A stretch of DNA of 43,182 nucleotides, from the NCBI GenBank assembly GCA_964577615.1, contig CAZNZW010000026.1:1-43182 (forward strand), written 5' to 3'. This document shows positions 7,626 through 14,898 of the stretch, in pieces. Numbering within the stretch: the stretch's first letter is position 1; every line of letters starts with the position of its first letter. Under the pieces are notes generated by a model. That model worked only from the letters and a program-made list of their open reading frames with translations. It was not told where the DNA came from and did not search any database. The position numbers and the translations under genes are program-made. Origin of the DNA: QNYZ01 sp964577615 (lineage in GTDB: Bacteria; Desulfobacterota; Desulfobacteria; Desulfobacterales; QNYZ01).

Positions 7626-9311
7626 ATGCGGCCAGACGCGATTAACTACCGAGTCGGATCCCTGCAGCCACTCGTGGCACGGGCCCTGTCCCAGATGGCG
7701 GATGATCACATCATACAGCGCATCCGATCCGGCGACTTTACCGTATGGAAACCGGATCCGGCGGATATTGCCAATCGCCTGGGATGGCTGACAAGTCCGG
7801 TAAACATGAAAGCCGCTTTGTCGGATATTACATCCCTGGTGGACGATCTGCGGCATGCGGGCATTACCCATGCCCTGCTCATGGGCATGGGCGGATCGAG
7901 CCTGGCGCCGGAAGTCTTCCGCTTTACTTTCGGCGTGAAAGACGGACATCTCGATCTGGACGTGATAGACAGTACCGATCCCCGTACGGTAGGAGATTAT
8001 GCGCGCCGCCTGGACCCCCGGCGAACGGTCTATATCGTGGCCACCAAATCCGGCGGCACCGTCGAAACCCTGTCGTTTTTCAAATACTTTTACAATGAAA
8101 CCGTCAAAAAAGTCGGCCTGGAAAAAGCAGGCGCCCATTTCATTGCCATCACGGATCCGGGCAGCCGCCTGGCGGCACTGGGAGAAAAACTCGGCTTTCG
8201 AAAAATATTTTTAAACGATCCGGACATCGGCGGCCGCTATTCAGCGCTATCGTATTTCGGCCTGGTACCCGCCGGTCTAATCGGCATGGATCTGGAAAAG
8301 CTGCTGGACCGGGCCATAAACATGGCCGCACCGGATCGAGAAGCCGGGTTTCACCTCGGCGCCGTGATGGGCGCGCTGGCCCTGGCCGGCCGGGACAAGC
8401 TGACCCTGATTCTGTCTCCGGCGATTTCCCGGTTCGGTTCCTGGGTCGAACAACTGGTCGCGGAAAGCACCGGCAAGGAGGGCAGGGGAATCCTGCCTGT
8501 AGATGGAGAACCGCTGCTTTCTCCCGGCATGTATGCCAATGACCGCCTTTTTGTATATTTGCGGTTGAACGGCGATAATACATACGACGAAAAATTTAAA
8601 GCGCTCAAACAGGCCGGCCATCCGGTGGTGACCATTCCGCTGGCCGACCTTTACGATCTCGGTGGTGAGTTTTTCCGCTGGGAAATGGCCACCGTCGTTG
8701 CCGGTCATCAACTGGGCATCAATCCATTTAATCAGCCCAATGTGGAATCAGCCAAGGTATCGGCCCGGCAGGTGCTGGCCGATTATCAAAAATCAGGAAA
8801 GCTGCCCGAAGCGGTCCCGGCTTTCTCCGATGGATCCATTGCCGTTTATACCGATACACCCGGCGATACCGTGGCCGCTGTACTTGACCATTTTCTGGAA
8901 CCGCCGGGGAGGAATGGCCCGCGCGGCTATGTCGCCATCCAGGCCTATCTCCACCCCTCACCGGAAACGGATGATGCCCTGCGGCAGCTTCGGACCCGGA
9001 TTCAGACCCGGATGAAATCCGCCACAACGGTCGGTTACGGTCCCCGTTTTCTCCACTCCACCGGCCAGCTCCACAAGGGCGACGGGGGGCACGGCCGGTT
9101 CATCCAGCTCACCGACGATCCGTGCGTGGATATTGCGATCCCCGACGCCCCCGGCGACAGGCGCTCGACGATGTCATTCGGTACGTTATTGGCGGCTCAG
9201 GCCATGGGCGACCGCCAGGCATTGCTTGACGGGCGGCGCAAAGTGATCCGGCTGCATCTGGGAAGTGATGCCCTCAAGGGCCTGGAACGGATAACCGCTC
9301 TGCTTGCATAA
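7626..9311 (+). CDS. pgi: Glucose-6-phosphate isomerase-like SIS-domain protein
   Basis: A 561-aa phosphosugar isomerase with two SIS domains that should interconvert glucose-6-P and fructose-6-P in the cytoplasm. It shows 'GMGGSSLAPEVF' at ~87-98, 'ATKSGGTVET' at 139-148 (sugar-phosphate binding), and the catalytic Glu in 'VAESTGKEGRG' (E280). The architecture fits the Pgi half of the transaldolase-Pgi fusions found in several bacteria, but here it stands alone and is in line with ~550 aa Pgi proteins. The ATG follows the previous stop without a gap. It converges with the aldo/keto reductase gene 42 bp away. Confidence 0.85.
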   Translation: MRPDAINYRVGSLQPLVARALSQMADDHIIQRIRSGDFTVWKPDPADIANRLGWLTSPVNMKAALSDITSLVDDLRHAGITHALLMGMGGSSLAPEVFRFTFGVKDGHLDLDVIDSTDPRTVGDYARRLDPRRTVYIVATKSGGTVETLSFFKYFYNETVKKVGLEKAGAHFIAITDPGSRLAALGEKLGFRKIFLNDPDIGGRYSALSYFGLVPAGLIGMDLEKLLDRAINMAAPDREAGFHLGAVMGALALAGRDKLTLILSPAISRFGSWVEQLVAESTGKEGRGILPVDGEPLLSPGMYANDRLFVYLRLNGDNTYDEKFKALKQAGHPVVTIPLADLYDLGGEFFRWEMATVVAGHQLGINPFNQPNVESAKVSARQVLADYQKSGKLPEAVPAFSDGSIAVYTDTPGDTVAAVLDHFLEPPGRNGPRGYVAIQAYLHPSPETDDALRQLRTRIQTRMKSATTVGYGPRFLHSTGQLHKGDGGHGRFIQLTDDPCVDIAIPDAPGDRRSTMSFGTLLAAQAMGDRQALLDGRRKVIRLHLGSDALKGLERITALLA

Positions 9312-9353
9312 CTGATCCGGTCAGTGCATTTGTGGCAGCGGCCGGCCTTGCCC

Positions 9354-10307
9354 TCATTCATCCCAGAGATTGGCCAGCGTATACGGGCTGCCCTTGACTG
9401 TCCAGAATGCGCCCCCCACATAGCGGCGGTTCCGGTCCAGCCCGGATATCGCCTGTATATCCGCTTTGGAAAGCGACAACTCGGCCCCGGCCAGGTTCTC
9501 CTTTAGCCGCTCCGGGTGCACCGACTTGGGAATCACGGCCGTCCCCCGGTGAATGGCCCAGCCGATGAGGACCTGGGCGGGTGTGGCGTTGTGCCGCTCG
9601 GCAATGGTGATAATGGTCTCATCGGCCAGCAGTACCGGTTCATCCGCCGCTTTCAGACCGGCGGGACGGTCGCCCGATCCCAGGGGAGCATATGCGGTCA
9701 GGTGGATCCCCTTTTTTCTGCAAAAATCGATCATCCCCGGCTGCTGGAGGTAGGGGTGCAGTTCGATCTGGTTCATTTCGGGTTTGATCCGGGCCCCATC
9801 CAGCAGTGATTTCAGTTTGAAAGCGCTGAAATTACTGACACCGATATGGCGGCAGAGCCCCCTGTCCACCAAGGCCTCCATGGCCGCCCAGGTTTCGGAT
9901 ATTGGACAATCGTCCAGCGCGATAAAGTCCGCCGGAGACCGGGCATAGCGAACCCGGTTGCTCAGCGCCACGGGCCAGTGAATCAGGTAGAGATCCAGAT
10001 AGTCCAGTTTTAGATCGGCCAGTGTTTTTTCCACGCCCGACAAAACATCTTCCGGTGCATGGGCGTTATTCCACAATTTACCGGTAACCCACATCTCTTT
10101 CCGGGCCACAACGCCTTCCTTAAAAGACTCGGACAACGCCTTTCCCACCTCGGCCTCATTGCCGTAGATCAACGCACAATCGATGTGCCGATAGCCAAGA
10201 TGAATGGCTGCTTTAACGGCCTGGTACGTTTCTTCAGGGGCCGATTTCCAGGTGCCCAGCCCCAGCATCGGCATCGGGTCACCATTATCTAATTTGAGTG
10301 TCCGCAT
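9354..10307 (-). CDS. Aldo/keto reductase
   Basis: A 317-aa NADPH-dependent aldo/keto reductase with the full catalytic tetrad: D43 and Y48 in 'IDCALIYGNE', K77 in 'VTGKLWN', and H110 in 'LYLIHWPV'. The cofactor end carries 'GWAIHRGTAVIPKSVHPER', the usual 2'-phosphate-binding segment. It reduces aldehydes or ketones; substrate not determinable. AGGAGGAGG is placed 5-6 nt before the ATG. It lies 32 bp after surE on the same strand and is probably the last gene of that transcript. Confidence 0.9.
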   Translation of the reverse strand: MRTLKLDNGDPMPMLGLGTWKSAPEETYQAVKAAIHLGYRHIDCALIYGNEAEVGKALSESFKEGVVARKEMWVTGKLWNNAHAPEDVLSGVEKTLADLKLDYLDLYLIHWPVALSNRVRYARSPADFIALDDCPISETWAAMEALVDRGLCRHIGVSNFSAFKLKSLLDGARIKPEMNQIELHPYLQQPGMIDFCRKKGIHLTAYAPLGSGDRPAGLKAADEPVLLADETIITIAERHNATPAQVLIGWAIHRGTAVIPKSVHPERLKENLAGAELSLSKADIQAISGLDRNRRYVGGAFWTVKGSPYTLANLWDE

Positions 10308-10339
10308 CTTTTCCTCCTCCTGATCGACAGGATCTATTT

Positions 10340-11143
10340 TTATATTTCAAGCATCTCATGAAGTGACGTAAAATCTGTTTTTGACGTATTGTCCAGACTC
10401 AACGGCGTCACGGAAACCGCCCTGTCAATGGAAAAGGCATATACATCCGTGTCCGGCTCAAGGGCCTTTTCGTCAAAAGCGATTTCTGTTCTGGCATCGC
10501 CGATCCGGCTGTGCTTTGTCGGATCGTGATATACTTTTGCGTAGTAGCCTGTCCGGGCCAGCCGGGTCAATTGCCATGGGGTTGACGGATCGGCACCGGC
10601 CGGCACATCTATTTTCAGGACTTCCACATCCACGGGCATCTTCTTATCCAGCAGGATACCGGAAAAATACTTGAGGAAATGAGATGCCGCCTGCCAGTCC
10701 TGATCCGTATATTGGTGGTGCGATTCAATGTCCGTCTGTTTTGAAATGGCAATCGCGGGGATACCAAAACCGGCCCCTTCCAAAGCCGCGCCGACCGTGC
10801 CGGAAGCCGTGATATTAACGCCCAGATTTTCGCCGTAATTAATACCGGAAATCAGCAGATCCGGTTTTTCCCCGACATAAAGGGTATTCATACTGTGTCG
10901 AATGATTAAAGCGGGTGAACATTCACAGTGATACGCATGGATCTTCAGCCCGTTTATGGGATAATCGATCGGCGTCAGCCGGGCGTCCGGGTCTCCGGTG
11001 ATACTCCGCCCCATCCCCGTCTGCTGACGGCTGGGGGCGATAACCGTAACCTCGCCGATGTCCATGACCGCCTTCACGGCCGCCAGAAGACCGGGCGAGT
11101 GAATGCCGTCGTCGTTGGTAATCAGAATATTACGATGGTTCAT
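10340..11143 (-). CDS. surE: 5'/3'-nucleotidase SurE
   Basis: A 267-aa SurE phosphatase that removes phosphate from nucleoside monophosphates, a stationary-phase survival protein. The N-terminal 'ILITNDDGIHSPGL' contains the D11-D12 metal pair, 'APSRQQTGMG' supplies the metal-binding Ser, and 'LLISGINYGENLG' the Asn; the 'GTVGAALEG' loop follows. Length is normal. It is preceded by a 59-aa unknown gene with a 7-bp gap and followed by the aldo/keto reductase. It is not next to pcm or rpoS, as it is in enterobacteria. Confidence 0.95.
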   Translation of the reverse strand: MNHRNILITNDDGIHSPGLLAAVKAVMDIGEVTVIAPSRQQTGMGRSITGDPDARLTPIDYPINGLKIHAYHCECSPALIIRHSMNTLYVGEKPDLLISGINYGENLGVNITASGTVGAALEGAGFGIPAIAISKQTDIESHHQYTDQDWQAASHFLKYFSGILLDKKMPVDVEVLKIDVPAGADPSTPWQLTRLARTGYYAKVYHDPTKHSRIGDARTEIAFDEKALEPDTDVYAFSIDRAVSVTPLSLDNTSKTDFTSLHEMLEI

Positions 11144-11150
11144 TGATTAT

Positions 11151-11330
11151 TCATTTCGCTTTCCGTTTATTTCCCTGTTTTTGTATCGTCTCATTTGGAT
11201 TAACGATATCTGTCAATATCAACCTTCCATCTTCGATGCCCAGTATGGCGCCAGTTGGGCATAGGCCGATCCGGTGACCTGCAGGCGCCTTGGCCGCCTT
11301 TAAAAGCAAATTATTTAAACGATGATCCAT
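11151..11330 (-). CDS. Small conserved-looking hypothetical protein upstream of surE
   Basis: A 59-aa frame starting at ATG 11330, preceded by a strong GAGGGG ribosome-binding site. I do not recognise the family. It has an amphipathic N-terminal helix ('DHRLNNLLLKAAKAP'), one cysteine in 'IGLCPTGAILGIEDG' and a strongly basic tail ('KQGNKRKAK'). The middle reads like a short beta unit with a glycine turn. The stop lies 7 bp before the surE ATG, so it is almost certainly co-transcribed with surE. It may be longer by an upstream in-frame start, but the ribosome-binding site favours this one. Confidence 0.5.
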   Translation of the reverse strand: MDHRLNNLLLKAAKAPAGHRIGLCPTGAILGIEDGRLILTDIVNPNETIQKQGNKRKAK

Positions 11331-11386
11331 TTTTCCCCTCTCGCGGGGTAAAAAATATCTGCTAACCACAACCTCCGAAAAATCTG

Positions 11387-11922
11387 TTATGTAATCAGCT
11401 TGATGTCAATCACCTTTTCCATCATTTTAAAATGCTGATCAAGCGAATAAATACTGCAGTGATTCTGGATTGCATTCTGGACGGTCATCAGGTCGGGGAG
11501 TCCGATACCATTGATGCCGTTTTTCAGGCACCGGTGCTGNNNNNNNNNNNNNNNNNNNNNNNNNNNNNNNNNNNNNNNNNNNNNNNNNNNNNNNNNNNNN
11601 NNNNNNNNNNNNNNNNNNNNNNNNNNNNNNNNNNNNNNNTCATCAGGTCGGGGAGTCCGATACCATTGATGCCGTTTTTCAGGCACCGGTGCTGATAGTC
11701 AATAATCTGGTCCCACTGGATGTCCATGTCGAGTCGATCAATGGATTTCAGCAGGCTGATGATTTGGATCTGATTTCTGATTTTCAGGAAAGGAATCAGT
11801 TCCGCCAGAATCAAATCGTTGATCATCACAAGGTTTTCGTCAATTAAAAAATCAAGGCGCTTTGATTTTCCGCCATCCCGGAAGTAATCAATCCAGATGG
11901 AGCTGTCGACAATCACCTGCAT
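11387..11922 (-). CDS. vapC: VapC-type PIN-domain toxin, interrupted only by an assembly gap
   Basis: The N-terminal 94 codons (from ATG 11922) and the C-terminal part (ending at TAA 11387-11389) are both in the window with a 100-N run between. The same 55 bp stands at each contig end. Removing one copy plus the N's deletes 155 bases and leaves 381 bases, exactly 126 codons plus stop, in frame. The joined protein has the PIN acidic residues: D6 in 'VDSSIWIDYFR', E41 in 'LAEL', D92 in 'GLPDLM' and D110 in 'SLDQHF'. VapC toxins are Mg2+-dependent RNases, usually cutting tRNA or rRNA. It overlaps vapB by 10 nt, as is typical. I consider the gene intact in the organism. Confidence 0.85.
11485..11694. 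repeat. 55-bp identical contig-end overlap flanking the N run (assembly artefact)
   Basis: Bases 11485-11539 and 11640-11694 are identical over 55 bp and abut the N run on each side. A 55-bp exact overlap is what a k=55 de Bruijn assembly leaves when two contigs are scaffolded but not merged. It should not be read as a biological direct repeat. Confidence 0.85.
11540..11639. other. Assembly gap (100 N)
   Basis: Exactly 100 N, the conventional placeholder for a gap of unknown size. The identical flanks indicate that no sequence is actually missing. Confidence 0.95.
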
Positions 11923-12113
11923 TTTCGCCCCCGGATATCATCCAGGTCCATATCAAGGTCCACTTTTCCTTTAAAGTCCTTGAGACCGGCAATCCGATGC
12001 TTTCGAATCAACCCCTTCAGCGCAACAGTAATGACCCTCGTTTTCGTTTTAATGTTTGCTGCCTTCATCGCTTCATGTAATAAATCTTCAGGCAAATCCA
12101 ATGTCGTTCTCAT
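11913..12113 (-). CDS. vapB: VapB-type antitoxin (ribbon-helix-helix)
   Basis: A 66-aa antitoxin. The N-terminal 'MRTTLDLPEDLLHEAMKAA' is a ribbon-helix-helix DNA-binding strand and first helix, followed by 'TKTRVITVALKGLIRKHR' as the second helix. The C-terminal third is short and charged, and would wrap the toxin. It matches the VapB/DUF2191-like antitoxins. The stop overlaps the vapC start by 10 nt, so translation is coupled. An AAGGAGG lies just before the ATG. Two palindromes in the promoter are likely targets for autorepression. Confidence 0.85.
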   Translation of the reverse strand: MRTTLDLPEDLLHEAMKAANIKTKTRVITVALKGLIRKHRIAGLKDFKGKVDLDMDLDDIRGRKCR

Positions 12114-12125
12114 AGCGCCGCCTCC

Positions 12126-12162
12126 TTATGCATAAATACAACGAATTATGCATACATGTCAA
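12126..12162 (-). promoter_or_regulatory. vapBC promoter with paired TATGCATA operator palindromes
   Basis: On the minus strand TTGACA (12157-12162) is followed after 18 bp by TATTTA (12133-12138). Two copies of the palindrome TATGCATA lie at 12127-12134 and 12147-12154, exactly 20 bp (two helical turns) apart, one between -35 and -10 and one over and below the -10. This spacing suits two ribbon-helix-helix dimers binding on one DNA face to repress vapBC. Confidence 0.6.
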
Positions 12163-12385
12163 TCCAATGGAGATACCCGCCCCGGCGTGGCTGATCCGGC
12201 ACTTCCCGGACCCGATTAAAAGACACCCAGGCGACAGGTCGACCGAGAGGGGGGATTCTGGAATTATCGATGATTTTATGAAAGGGGAAACCGGATTCGC
12301 CGACGATCACCAGAGCGCCAAATGCCCTGTCCGGGGCCGCGTCCCGCCCCCGGCCCCTTTTCAATGAACCCGGAGGAGATCCGGA

Positions 12386-12976
12386 TTATGCATCTTCAGC
12401 GATGGCGAGTTTCGGATACGTTTTAGCGGCATCGATCCGGTGGATGTCTTCAACGGCATAACTGGCATCCCGCAGGACCCTGAAATTCCGCAAGGCCCTT
12501 TCTTTTTTGGCAAAGCCGAAAACCAGTCCGCAATGGGGATAGATTTCATGGGGAACCGGCAGGAGACAATAACCGCCGAACCCCTGGGCTTTCAGGAACC
12601 GGTGCGCCCGCTGGCCCTCGCCAATGGAGACAAACGTAATCAGATATCCGGGGGTGGCTATGGGGATCAGACGGGTGATAATCTGCGAGATATGAACCTT
12701 GATCCCCAACCGTATAAAGCCGATTTTTTCCCGGAGGGAATCGCCATGGAATCCGCTTCCCCGCTGAATAAGGGCCTGATAGCACCCCTCAATCTCCTTA
12801 AAATCGACCAGGCGGTTACCTGTTTCAAAACACCAGGATTCCAGCTCACGCCTGAAGGACCGGTCATCTGCCAGGATTTCGGCATGCGCCCCTTCCTGCA
12901 TATGCCTTAACTTTCTGGAAACAAAGGTGATCGGCAACGGACAAAATAATCCCCGGGTATCAACAGTGGTGGCCAT
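12386..12976 (-). CDS. TusA-like / DUF3343 fusion protein (putative sulfur or selenium carrier)
   Basis: A 196-aa two-domain protein. Residues 1-72 are a TusA/SirA-like sulfur-carrier domain with the conserved Cys12 in 'RGLFCPLP'. Residues ~108-185 are a DUF3343 domain with 'YLITFVSIGEG' and the conserved Cys149 in 'PVPHEIYPHCGLVF'. The linker (73-107) is unremarkable. TusA domains pass persulfide sulfur between proteins, and DUF3343 proteins are annotated as Se/S carriers, so an internal cysteine-to-cysteine relay is plausible but inferred. GAGG lies 6 nt before the ATG. The gene lies 119 bp after rnfA, behind a likely terminator, so it may have its own promoter. Confidence 0.75.
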   Translation of the reverse strand: MATTVDTRGLFCPLPITFVSRKLRHMQEGAHAEILADDRSFRRELESWCFETGNRLVDFKEIEGCYQALIQRGSGFHGDSLREKIGFIRLGIKVHISQIITRLIPIATPGYLITFVSIGEGQRAHRFLKAQGFGGYCLLPVPHEIYPHCGLVFGFAKKERALRNFRVLRDASYAVEDIHRIDAAKTYPKLAIAEDA

Positions 12977-13013
12977 GGTCGCCTCACTTTTTTGGATATA
13001 TTACCCGATACGG

Positions 13014-13035
13014 AAAAAGGCGTACGGTATGCGCC
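13014..13035 (-). terminator. Probable intrinsic terminator of the rnf operon
   Basis: Read on the minus strand, a GGCG/CGCC-based hairpin (13019-13035, with an internal mismatch) is followed by TTTTT (13014-13018). It sits 60 bp after the rnfA stop and would separate rnf from the TusA-DUF3343 gene. Confidence 0.45.
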
Positions 13036-13095
13036 GAACCCAACGTAAGGATGAAACCGAACTATTTCAACGCGAAGAAATGATTTTTCGATGAA

Positions 13096-13671
13096 TCAGA
13101 CCATGCCTTTAAATGCGTAAAAAGCCAGCGACATGATACCGGCGGTGACCAGGGCGATCGACGTATCCTGGAGCGGCCTGGGGACCCGGGCCAGGAGAAT
13201 CCGCTCCCGGACGCCGGCAAAAAGGACCAGCGCCAGGCCGAACCCCACCGCGTAGCTGAAGGAGGCCACCAGCGCCTGGAGGAAGTTGTACTCTTCCTTG
13301 ATATTGATCAGGCACACCCCCATGACCGCGCAATTGGTCGTGATCAGGGGTAGAAAAATACCCAGCCCGGCGTAAAGGGTCGGGATACTCTTTTTGAGGA
13401 ACATTTCCACGAACTGGACCAGAAAGGCGATCACCAGAATAAATGAAATCGTTCGCAGGTATTCGATATTAAACGTGACGAGAACAAACCGATTCAGAAG
13501 CCAGGTCATGATTCCGGCCATGACCAGAACAAACACAACGGCAAAAGCCATGCCGGTGGCTGTTTCCATCTTTTTGGATGTACCGAGAAACGGGCAGTTC
13601 CCCAGATACTGGGCCAGGAGGATATTGTTGACCAGGATGCAACTGATCGCTAAAACGATTAAATCACCCAC
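13096..13671 (-). CDS. rnfA: Rnf complex subunit RnfA
   Basis: A 191-aa integral membrane subunit with six predicted helices. It keeps both cysteines that in solved Rnf/Nqr structures hold half of the intramembrane [2Fe-2S] cluster: C26 in 'LGNCPFLG' and C114 in 'TTNCAVMG'. With RnfE it forms the pseudo-symmetric electron gate across the membrane. It starts 9 bp after the rnfE stop. Normally rnfB follows rnfA; here the next gene is a TusA-DUF3343 protein beyond a likely terminator. Confidence 0.95.
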   Translation of the reverse strand: MGDLIVLAISCILVNNILLAQYLGNCPFLGTSKKMETATGMAFAVVFVLVMAGIMTWLLNRFVLVTFNIEYLRTISFILVIAFLVQFVEMFLKKSIPTLYAGLGIFLPLITTNCAVMGVCLINIKEEYNFLQALVASFSYAVGFGLALVLFAGVRERILLARVPRPLQDTSIALVTAGIMSLAFYAFKGMV

Positions 13672-13680
13672 ACCGTCCTC

Positions 13681-14274
13681 CTACTTTTTTTCCATCATAT
13701 TCATCAGGCACAGCATCAGACCCAGTCCCATAAAAGCGCCGGGCGCCTGTACCATGAAGGCAAACGGTTCAAAAGACGCGCCAAACAGCGAAATACCGTA
13801 GAAGGTGCCGTTTCCCAGGATTTCCCGGACGGCGCCGAGTGATCCCAGGGCCAGGGTATATCCGATCCCGATCCCAAGCCCGTCGGCCAGGGAATGAACC
13901 ACCGGGTTTTTAGCGGCAAAGGCCTCGGCACGGCCCAGGACAATGCAATTGACCACGATCAGCGGGATGAAAATACCCAGCTTCAGAAAAAGCGGATATG
14001 TAAAGGCCTGCATCAGCAGTTCAACAACAGTGACAAACGTGGCAATAATAATGATAAAGCAGGCTATCCGGACTTTATCGGGGATAACATTGCGCAGCAG
14101 CGATACAAGGATATTGGAACATACCAGCACAAAGGTCGTGGCCGCCCCCATTCCCAAACCGTTTTCAACCGACTTGGTCACGGCCAGCGTCGGGCAGAGG
14201 CCCAGCACCAGCCGAAACGGCGGGACTTCGGCCCACAGCCCTTTGACAAATTCCTGTGCAATCGATTTGGCCAT
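13681..14274 (-). CDS. rnfE: Rnf complex subunit RnfE
   Basis: A 197-aa membrane subunit homologous to RnfA. C27 in 'LGLCPTLAVT' and C110 in 'VVNCIVLGRAEAFA' are the expected cluster ligands, completing the four-cysteine set with RnfA. Six hydrophobic segments are evident. It lies 31 bp after rnfG and 9 bp before rnfA in the order C-D-G-E-A. Nothing in it looks degenerate, so the intramembrane electron path should be functional. Confidence 0.95.
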   Translation of the reverse strand: MAKSIAQEFVKGLWAEVPPFRLVLGLCPTLAVTKSVENGLGMGAATTFVLVCSNILVSLLRNVIPDKVRIACFIIIIATFVTVVELLMQAFTYPLFLKLGIFIPLIVVNCIVLGRAEAFAAKNPVVHSLADGLGIGIGYTLALGSLGAVREILGNGTFYGISLFGASFEPFAFMVQAPGAFMGLGLMLCLMNMMEKK

Positions 14275-14305
14275 TTTCTATTTCCGCCTTCGGGTTACAG
14301 ACACC

Positions 14306-14896
14306 TTATTTAATCGTGGCTATATTTTTCTTGATTTCCGGTTTCAGTTTCTCATACAGCGCGCCCACATTGGTCGTCGCCAGACACACCGCCCGGGACG
14401 TAATCGTGGCGCCGGAAAGGGCATTGATCTCACCGCCATCCTTGGAAACTTTAAACGGTTTCTTGATCGTTTTACCGGCAAACTGGGCCACAAAACCCGG
14501 ATCACTTTTGGCGCGGGCGCCCAGCCCGGGTGTTTCCGATGACGTGGTCACGCCCACGCCAACAACCTCATCTTTATCCATGTTGATCCCGACCATGACG
14601 CCGACCGGACCGCCGAATCCCGTAGCCGCACTTTCCAGAGCAATGGTATTGGCCTTGCCGCCGAATTTCCCGACAAAAATACTGTATTCGGTGTCGCCGT
14701 CCTTGATTTTGAACCGATCCGTCAACGGGTCGTTCTCGGCGCCGTTCAGGATCGCCTTGATGGCCGGCCCCTTGACGAACTTGAGTTCCTGCATTTCGAT
14801 CTTTTCCCTGGTACCGTCTTTAACTGCCGCCAGCAGACCGCCGGAAAAAGCGGTCAGCACCGTCAGGACCACGACCATTTTGATCATTTCGTTCAT
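14306..14896 (-). CDS. rnfG: Rnf complex subunit RnfG (flavinylated)
   Basis: A 196-aa protein with one N-terminal membrane anchor (residues ~5-23) and an FMN-binding domain on the outer face of the membrane. The covalent-flavin motif S-G-A-T is intact at 161-164 within 'NALSGATITSRAV', with T164 the expected FMN attachment residue, and the upstream 'SSETPGLGARA' segment is the usual companion motif. It should pass electrons between the RnfA/E iron-sulfur cluster and its next partner; with the neighbouring cytochrome that partner may be heme. No apbE flavin transferase gene is in the window, so one must be encoded elsewhere. Confidence 0.95.
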   Translation of the reverse strand: MNEMIKMVVVLTVLTAFSGGLLAAVKDGTREKIEMQELKFVKGPAIKAILNGAENDPLTDRFKIKDGDTEYSIFVGKFGGKANTIALESAATGFGGPVGVMVGINMDKDEVVGVGVTTSSETPGLGARAKSDPGFVAQFAGKTIKKPFKVSKDGGEINALSGATITSRAVCLATTNVGALYEKLKPEIKKNIATIK

Positions 14897-14898
14897 TT

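Noticed and set aside
11485..11694. A biological direct repeat or an inserted element within vapC
   Set aside because: The repeat abuts an N run of exactly 100 on both sides and collapsing it restores a full in-frame gene, so it is an assembly effect.
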